Of a stretch of 64,000 nucleotides of DNA, positions 59,013 through 64,000 are shown piece by piece. Origin of the DNA: an uncultured Acetatifactor sp. (GTDB lineage Bacteria > Bacillota > Clostridia > Lachnospirales > Lachnospiraceae). Below the pieces are notes generated by a model. The model did not search any database and was not told the origin of the DNA. It was given only the letters and a program-made list of their open reading frames with translations. Where the stretch lies: positions 7,277-71,276 of the forward strand of contig CAJTKW010000005.1 in assembly GCA_910577035.1 (NCBI GenBank), written 5' to 3'. Both the position numbers and the translations under genes were made by a program. Each line of letters starts with the position of its first letter. The stretch's first letter is position 1.

Positions 59013-59237
59013 ATGGTTAAGACGATTCGTATGACGCAGAATGATGTTCAACATTTTGTGGACGTGACCTCCAGATGTGATTTTGACATCGACATTTCCT
59101 ACAACAGATATGTAGTGGATGCCAAATCATTTTTAGGAGTGTACGGATTGGATTTCCGGGTGCCTCTGACAGTGTCTTATGAAGGCTATAATGCCGCACT
59201 GGAAGAGCTTCTCGAGAAATATGCAATCGCTTGTTGA
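59013..59237 (+). CDS. HPr-like domain protein lacking the phosphotransfer histidine
   Basis: 74 residues, slightly shorter than PTS HPr (85-88). The fold signature is present in the central YVVDAKSFLGVYGLDF, where Ser39 sits like the regulatory Ser46 of HPr, and in the C-terminal helix ALEELLEKY. The region that normally reads GLHARPA is VTSRCDFDID, so the active-site His15 is absent. It therefore cannot take part in PEP phosphotransfer and would be at most a regulatory relative, comparable in principle to Crh. The start at 59013 (short frame, strong promoter, terminator right after) fits a monocistronic, well-expressed gene. Confidence 0.8.
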   Translation: MVKTIRMTQNDVQHFVDVTSRCDFDIDISYNRYVVDAKSFLGVYGLDFRVPLTVSYEGYNAALEELLEKYAIAC

Positions 59238-59254
59238 TACATCGGAACAAACTG

Positions 59255-59296
59255 ACTCCCCGTGAAAGATAGTGCCCTATCTTCATGGGGAGTTTT
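59255..59296 (+). terminator. Terminator of the HPr-like gene
   Basis: ACTCCCCGTGAAAGATAG pairs with CTATCTTCATGGGGAGT, followed by TTTT. One bulge near the middle. Confidence 0.85.
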
Positions 59297-59421
59297 GTTC
59301 TCTTATAGGAAACCTGCGCCGTCAGGCGTGTGCCAAGAGCAGGAAGAGCTCCTTTTAGGGAAACGCTGATGAAAGCGTTTTGCGGCATTTATTGCTTTAA
59401 TGAGGAAGGGAGGACAGGGGT

Positions 59422-62157
59422 TTGCAAGAGGAGATCCATATTTCCGTCCGCAGTCTGGTGGAATTTGTGTTGCGGTATGGAGACATTGACAACCGGCATC
59501 AGGCGTCTCCCGACAATGCCATGCAGGAGGGAAGCAGAATCCACCGGATGATTCAACGGCGGATGGGGGCGGAATACCAGGCGGAAGTGCCGCTGAAGAT
59601 TACCTTTGAGGAGAAGGGATATTTGCTGACCGTGGAAGGGCGGGCCGATGGGATTATTCATCATGAGGATCGGGTCATAATTGATGAAATTAAGGGAGTT
59701 TACCGGGATCCGGCAAGGTGGAAGGAACCGATGCCGCTGCATCTGGCGCAGGCTAAGTGTTATGCCTGTATCTATGGGCGCCGGGAGGAGCTGGAGACGA
59801 TACAGGTGAGGATGACCTACTGTCATATTCCCACGGAGCAGCTTCGATACTTTTATATGGAGTATACACTTTCGGAGCTGGAGGAATGGTTTGACGGGCT
59901 GATGGCTTCTTATCGAAAGTGGGCAGATTACAGGTGGAGTTGGAAGCAGAAACGGCAGCAGTCCATCCAGGGGCTGAAATTTCCGTTTCCTTATCGGGAG
60001 GGTCAGAAGGAACTTGTAACGGACGTATATAAAACAATTTATCATAAGAAGAAACTCTTTTTGGAGGCCCCCACCGGCGTGGGAAAGACGGTATCCACGA
60101 TTTACCCTGCAGTGCAGGCGGCCGGTCAGGGAAAAGGGGATAAGATTTTTTATCTGACGGCGAAAACCATTACCAGGACGGTGGCGGATGATACCTTCCG
60201 GCTGCTTCGGGAGAGGGGATTGTGTTTTAAAAGCGTCATACTTACGGCGAAGGAAAAGATCTGCTTTATGGAAGAGACGGAGTGCAATCCGGATTACTGC
60301 CCCTATGCCCGGGGACATTATGATCGAATCAATGCTGCCATGTATGACCTGCTGACCAATCAGGAAAGCTTCAGCCGGGAAATGATAGAGGAATATGCCG
60401 GGAAACATCAGGTCTGTCCCTTTGAAATGTGCCTGGACATGAGTCTGTTTGCGGATGCGGTTATCTGCGATTATAATTATCTCTTCGATCCCCATGTATA
60501 TCTGAAACGCTTCTTCAGTGACAGTACCGGGGGCGATTACATTTTCCTGATTGACGAGGCACATAATCTGCTGGAACGGGGAAGGGAGATGTACAGTGCC
60601 GTTCTGGTGAAGGAGCAGTTCCTGGAGCTGCGCAGAGAATTGAAACAGACAATAGTGTCAGAAACTTCGACGAAATCCAGGAAATCAGCGGTATCCGGTC
60701 AGATGACACTGTTGATGACAGAGAATATGACGGAAGATATGACAGATGAATCAGGAGGGGTGCCGGAGGTTTGTGAAGAGATCATGGCCGAGGAGGAAAC
60801 CATGACTGGCGAGGAGGCCATGGCTGGTGAGGAGGCCATGGCCGAGGAGGAGACCATGGCCGAGGAGGAGAGTATGGCGGCGGAAGCCCTGAATCATCTT
60901 TCACGGCGTCAGGGCAGGGAGAGAAGGCGGGGCGGGCGAAGCGTCCTTGTCCGACAGGGATATGCGGATAAGATGGTCTGGCATCTGGAGAAGTGCAATA
61001 AGGAGCTGCTGGCCATGAAGCGGGAGTGTGAACAATGCTCCGTGGTACAGGAGATTGAATCTTTTGTACAGCCGCTGATACGCCTGCAGGCCGTTATGGA
61101 TGATTATCTGGCGGAGCAGGAGGAAGAGCAGACGGCAGTCAGGGAGCAGGTGCTGGACTTCTACTTTGAGGTCAGCCATTTCCTGGAGATTTATGAGGAA
61201 CTGGATGAAAACTATGTGAAATATGTCAGATTATGCGACGACGGAAGCTTCCTGCTGAAGCTGTTTTGTATGAACCCGGCGGAGAAGCTGCGCCGGTGTA
61301 TGGAGCGGGGACGCAGCAGTATCTTGTTTTCCGCCACATTTCTGCCGATACAGTATTATAAGAAGCTGTTGGGCGGGGAGGCAGAGGACTATGAAGTATA
61401 TGCCCGCTCGGTATTTCAACCGGAGAAACGTGCGTTATTTATTGCCGGGGACGTGACCAGCAAATATACCAGACGCTCCGGAGAAGAGTACTTTAATATT
61501 GCCAGATATATTGAGGAGATCGTGAAGAACCGCCACGGAAATTACATGGTATTCTGCCCATCCTATTCCTTTATGTATGCTGTTTATGAGAGATACATGG
61601 AAAACTTTGCAGGGGAGGGGAGGGAGTGTATCCTCCAGGGGGAGCATATGAGTGAGGCGGACCGGGAAAGCTTCCTGGCCAGATTCAGAGGAAGGAACCG
61701 TATCGACCTGCAGGCTGAAAGCGCCATGCAGGCCGCTGTGGCCATGAAGATTGAAGAGGAGCCGGAGGATGTTATCCTGATAGGCTTTTGCGTCCTGGGG
61801 GGAATCTTCAGTGAAGGGATTGATCTGAAAAACGATGATCTGATCGGAGCCATTATCGTGGGAACCGGGCTTCCCCAGGTGTGCTTTGAGCGGGAAATTC
61901 TGAAGGATTTCTTCAACAGGGAGGGGGAGGACGGATTTGACTATTCCTATCGTTATCCCGGGATGAACAAGGTTCTGCAGGCGGCGGGACGCGTGATCAG
62001 AACCACGGAGGACGTAGGGCTTGTGGCCCTGCTGGATGAGCGATTCCTGCAGTTTGCATATCGGCGTATGTTTCCCAGGGAGTGGGAGGATTTTACCACG
62101 GTGACCGTGGACACGGTTGCAAAACGTGTGGAACGTTTTTGGAATGAGTGGTTATAG
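59422..62157 (+). CDS. PD-(D/E)XK nuclease fused to XPD/DinG-like iron-sulfur DNA helicase
   Basis: 911 residues from TTG 59422 (GGGAGG at 59408-59413). The N-terminal 130 residues have a Cas4/RecB-like nuclease pattern: Asp76 in GRADGII, Glu89-x-Lys91 in VIIDEIKG, and Gln110-x3-Tyr114. The superfamily 2 helicase follows: Walker A APTGVGKT (216-223) and DEAH box IDEAHNL (Asp378). The cysteines Cys281, Cys288, Cys293 and Cys332 are placed like the 4Fe-4S ligands of XPD/DinG. Later motifs include SILFSATF, LQGEHMSEADRESF and the motif VI-like LQAAGRVIRT. A repetitive acidic insertion lies at 457-486. A 5'-3' helicase with nuclease in DNA repair is inferred. Confidence 0.9.
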   Translation: MQEEIHISVRSLVEFVLRYGDIDNRHQASPDNAMQEGSRIHRMIQRRMGAEYQAEVPLKITFEEKGYLLTVEGRADGIIHHEDRVIIDEIKGVYRDPARWKEPMPLHLAQAKCYACIYGRREELETIQVRMTYCHIPTEQLRYFYMEYTLSELEEWFDGLMASYRKWADYRWSWKQKRQQSIQGLKFPFPYREGQKELVTDVYKTIYHKKKLFLEAPTGVGKTVSTIYPAVQAAGQGKGDKIFYLTAKTITRTVADDTFRLLRERGLCFKSVILTAKEKICFMEETECNPDYCPYARGHYDRINAAMYDLLTNQESFSREMIEEYAGKHQVCPFEMCLDMSLFADAVICDYNYLFDPHVYLKRFFSDSTGGDYIFLIDEAHNLLERGREMYSAVLVKEQFLELRRELKQTIVSETSTKSRKSAVSGQMTLLMTENMTEDMTDESGGVPEVCEEIMAEEETMTGEEAMAGEEAMAEEETMAEEESMAAEALNHLSRRQGRERRRGGRSVLVRQGYADKMVWHLEKCNKELLAMKRECEQCSVVQEIESFVQPLIRLQAVMDDYLAEQEEEQTAVREQVLDFYFEVSHFLEIYEELDENYVKYVRLCDDGSFLLKLFCMNPAEKLRRCMERGRSSILFSATFLPIQYYKKLLGGEAEDYEVYARSVFQPEKRALFIAGDVTSKYTRRSGEEYFNIARYIEEIVKNRHGNYMVFCPSYSFMYAVYERYMENFAGEGRECILQGEHMSEADRESFLARFRGRNRIDLQAESAMQAAVAMKIEEEPEDVILIGFCVLGGIFSEGIDLKNDDLIGAIIVGTGLPQVCFEREILKDFFNREGEDGFDYSYRYPGMNKVLQAAGRVIRTTEDVGLVALLDERFLQFAYRRMFPREWEDFTTVTVDTVAKRVERFWNEWL
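60790..60879 (+). repeat. 18-bp tandem repeat in the helicase-nuclease gene
   Basis: Five 18-bp units coding for GEEAMA/EEETMA-type hexapeptides, in the segment between the DEAH box and the later helicase motifs. Confidence 0.9.
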
Positions 62158-62226
62158 GTTTGCATGAAACGACGTCTTTTTTATGGGGAATGACATCGAA
62201 AAAAGTCGAAATGACACATGTGTATA

Positions 62227-62247
62227 TGTGGATAACTCTGTGGATTT
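62227..62247 (-). other. Pair of DnaA-box-like nonamers upstream of the GH13 gene
   Basis: TGTGGATAA (62227-62235) is the exact complement of the DnaA box TTATCCACA. TGTGGATTT (62239-62247) is a 7-of-9 match in the same orientation, 12 bp away. The rest of the 213-bp gap (62158-62370) shows no other gene or strong promoter. Confidence 0.45.
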
Positions 62248-62370
62248 AGCCGACTTTTGATAAAATAACGCGAAAAAGGTGACAGGATGTTTATGATTCT
62301 TTCCTGCAGGATTTTTGCAAGAAAGGTGATTTAGTACCAAAACAGTCAACGAAGAAAAGGAGAAAAAATT

Positions 62371-63684
62371 ATGTGGGCGTATGAAAGTGTTTTTTACCAG
62401 ATTTATCCTATGGGGTTCTGCGGAGCACCCTTTGAAAATGACGGGGTGCAGCAGCATCGGATCCGGAAGGTGATTGACTGGATTCCTCATATGAGCAGGC
62501 TGGGCGTGAATGCGGTATACTTTTCGCCGCTGTTTGAATCGGACAGTCACGGCTATAACACCAGGGATTACCGGAAGGTGGATGTCCGTCTGGGTACCAA
62601 TGAGGATTTTAAGGAGGTGTGTGACGCACTGCATCAAAACGGAATCCGGGTAGTGCTGGACGGTGTGTTTAATCATGTGGGCCGGGGGTTCGGCCCCTTC
62701 CAGGATGTTCTGCGGAACAGAGAGAGCTCACCCTATGTAAACTGGTTCTACCGCATTGCCTTTGACGGTAATTCCAATTACAACGACGGCCTGTGGTATG
62801 AGGGATGGGAGGGGCATTATGATCTGGTAAAGCTGAACCTGCAGAACGGGGACTTAGTGAACTATCTGCTGGAAAGCGTGAAATTCTGGGTAGAGGAATT
62901 CGGAATAGACGGCCTGCGGCTGGATGTTGCCTACAGCCTGGATGAAAATTTTGTGCGCAGGCTGCGCTCCTGCTGCGACGGCCTCAGGGAAGATTTCTTT
63001 CTGGTAGGCGAGATGCTGCACGGAGATTACAACAGACTGATGAATGACCAGATGCTGCACTCCGCAACGAATTATGAGTGTTATAAAGGGCTTTTCAGCA
63101 GCTTTAACAGTATGAATATGTTTGAGGTCAACCACTCTCTGATCCGTCAGTTCGGACCGGAAAACTGGACCTTATATAAAGGGAAACATCTGTTATCCTT
63201 TGTGGATAATCATGATGTGACCCGGGTGGCAAGTATTTTGACAAACAAGAACCATCTGCCCCTGATCTATGCCCTGGCCTTTGGAATGCCGGGCATCCCC
63301 TGTGTTTATTACGGAAGCGAATGGGGGGAGCAGGCCGAGAAATCTCAGGGGGATCCTGCCCTGCGTCCATCCTTTGAAGCACCTGTATGGAATGATTTGA
63401 CCGATTGGGTCAGCAGGCTGTGCGAGGCGAAGAAGCATTCGCAGGCGCTGAATTACGGCAGTTTCCGCTCTGTGCTGCTGACGAACCATCAGTGTATTTT
63501 CGAACGGAAATCGGAGCAGGAAAGAGTGCTGGTGGCAATCAACGCAGGCGAGAATGATTTCACGGCACATTTTGATGCCGGCTGCGGAAGGGCAGTGGAC
63601 CTGCTCACCGGGGAGGAGCATGATTTCGGAGGCGGTTCTGTATTAAAGGGCTATAGTGCGTATTTCTGGAAATGCGAAGTATGA
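62371..63684 (+). CDS. Glycoside hydrolase family 13 alpha-amylase-type enzyme
   Basis: 437 residues, no signal peptide, so intracellular. The TIM-barrel motifs are all present: VVLDGVFNHVG (region I), GIDGLRLDVAY with nucleophile Asp185 (region II), VGEML with acid/base Glu214 (region III), and SFVDNHDV with Asp282 (region IV). The C-terminal beta domain (RVLVAINAGENDFTAHFD, LLTGEEHDFGG) is short. The compact form is common in Clostridia for enzymes that cut or rearrange imported maltodextrins; alpha-glucosidase or cyclodextrinase-like action is possible. AAAAGGAGAAAA precedes the ATG. Confidence 0.93.
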   Translation: MWAYESVFYQIYPMGFCGAPFENDGVQQHRIRKVIDWIPHMSRLGVNAVYFSPLFESDSHGYNTRDYRKVDVRLGTNEDFKEVCDALHQNGIRVVLDGVFNHVGRGFGPFQDVLRNRESSPYVNWFYRIAFDGNSNYNDGLWYEGWEGHYDLVKLNLQNGDLVNYLLESVKFWVEEFGIDGLRLDVAYSLDENFVRRLRSCCDGLREDFFLVGEMLHGDYNRLMNDQMLHSATNYECYKGLFSSFNSMNMFEVNHSLIRQFGPENWTLYKGKHLLSFVDNHDVTRVASILTNKNHLPLIYALAFGMPGIPCVYYGSEWGEQAEKSQGDPALRPSFEAPVWNDLTDWVSRLCEAKKHSQALNYGSFRSVLLTNHQCIFERKSEQERVLVAINAGENDFTAHFDAGCGRAVDLLTGEEHDFGGGSVLKGYSAYFWKCEV

Positions 63685-63776
63685 AGGGAATGAAGATTTT
63701 CTAAGCGTGACCTATGCGCTTTGCGTGACCTGTGCGCTTTGGTTTCACCGATTGTTTGTGCCGCCAACAGCGGCAC

Positions 63777-63815
63777 TGCCGCCGGGGAGGCGGGCTTTGC
63801 TCCTTCCTGGCGGCA
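63777..63815. other. Long imperfect hairpin before the last gene
   Basis: TGCCGCC (63777-63783) and GGCGGCA (63809-63815) close a stem that can continue through GGGGAGG and CTCCTTCC. It ends five bases before GGAGGT, the next ribosome-binding site. There is no T run. Short direct repeats GTGACCTATGCGCTTTG/GTGACCTGTGCGCTTTG precede it at 63706-63741. Confidence 0.4.
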
Positions 63816-63831
63816 TATTCGGAGGTATGAT

Positions 63832-64000
63832 ATGATTGCGATAGATTTTGGAAATCTTTGTTTCAATGCTGCTGCTTCAGAACAGAGTATTTCAGCTGTT
63901 GCGGCCCCCAAAAGTGTTTATTCGTCCTTAGATGATTTTATAACGGCGGCTTTGCTTTTTTTGGATTCAGACGAGAGGTTCTGCGGTGACTGGACTGAAC
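63832..64000 (+). CDS. N-terminal part of an unrecognised gene, cut by the window end
   Basis: An open frame starts at ATG 63832, five bases after a clear GGAGGT site, and runs to the window end without a stop (56 codons). It begins MIAIDFGNLCFNAAASEQ. There is no signal peptide or obvious motif in the visible part. It looks real because of the ribosome-binding site, but I cannot assign a function. Confidence 0.5.
   Translation, partial: MIAIDFGNLCFNAAASEQSISAVAAPKSVYSSLDDFITAALLFLDSDERFCGDWTE

Overview
The window looks like a chromosomal segment of a Gram-positive, probably gut-associated Clostridia of the Lachnospiraceae type. The grounds are: moderate GC with strong AGGAGG ribosome-binding sites, canonical TTGACA/TATAAT promoters, a Tyr T-box leader, AddAB instead of RecBCD, a ThiT-type thiamine uptake component under a TPP riboswitch, AsnA, a BspA-like surface protein with a PETGD sorting-type motif, and the TIGR03915/TIGR03916 DNA-metabolism pair. 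The genus is an inference. No rRNA, tRNA, insertion sequence or CRISPR array was seen.

Layout. 0-4.9 kb: end of a sensor/receiver protein, an HD-GYP-like protein, T-box-controlled tyrS, and a DegV protein. 5-10.6 kb: a NagD-like phosphatase, an ABC-F ATPase behind an attenuator-like leader with a four-codon ORF, acylphosphatase, an Rpn/PD-(D/E)XK protein with a heptad tail, and 3-methyladenine glycosylase. 10.6-20.4 kb: addB and addA, separated by a 2.1-kb patch holding a solute-binding-protein remnant, an AT-rich DeoR regulator and unexplained sequence. 20.3-21.2 kb: thiT on the minus strand with a TPP riboswitch, overlapping the end of addA. 21.2-25.6 kb: a tight operon of an HhH-GPD-like protein, a Tet(M)-type translation GTPase fused to a YacP/Rae1-like NYN ribonuclease domain, and a HAD phosphatase. 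25.7-33.2 kb: a large GH2 enzyme, a MraY-like transferase, GreA, a HAD-CPBP protease fusion and a family-2 glycosyltransferase. 33.2-38.2 kb: a BspA-like surface protein, a carbamoyltransferase-like enzyme, a membrane XRE regulator and a P-loop kinase.

38.2-44.5 kb: gltBD behind a promoter, a dyad and an immediate hairpin terminator. 44.5-50 kb: a PadR/HAAS-DUF4097 pair facing a minus-strand response regulator, ABC ATPase, permease and histidine kinase cluster. An array of four 7-bp repeats lies upstream of the ABC genes. 50-53 kb: an acyltransferase and a polytopic GT-C-like protein. 53-56.3 kb (minus): asnA and a GGDEF/degenerate-EAL/LamG protein. 56.4-59.3 kb: the radical-SAM/TIGR03915 pair separated by a 36-bp tandem repeat, then an HPr-like protein without the active-site histidine. 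59.4-64 kb: a PD-(D/E)XK plus XPD-like helicase, a GH13 amylase, and the start of an unrecognised gene.

Themes: DNA repair (AddAB, AAG, Rpn, helicase-nuclease, TIGR03915/6), ribosome protection or surveillance (ABC-F, TetM-NYN), c-di-GMP signalling (HD-GYP-like, GGDEF), and frequent in-frame 18-54 bp tandem repeats inside otherwise conserved proteins. The most unusual object is the TetM-like GTPase fused to a Rae1-like endoribonuclease domain. All family calls come from reading motifs; no database search was run.
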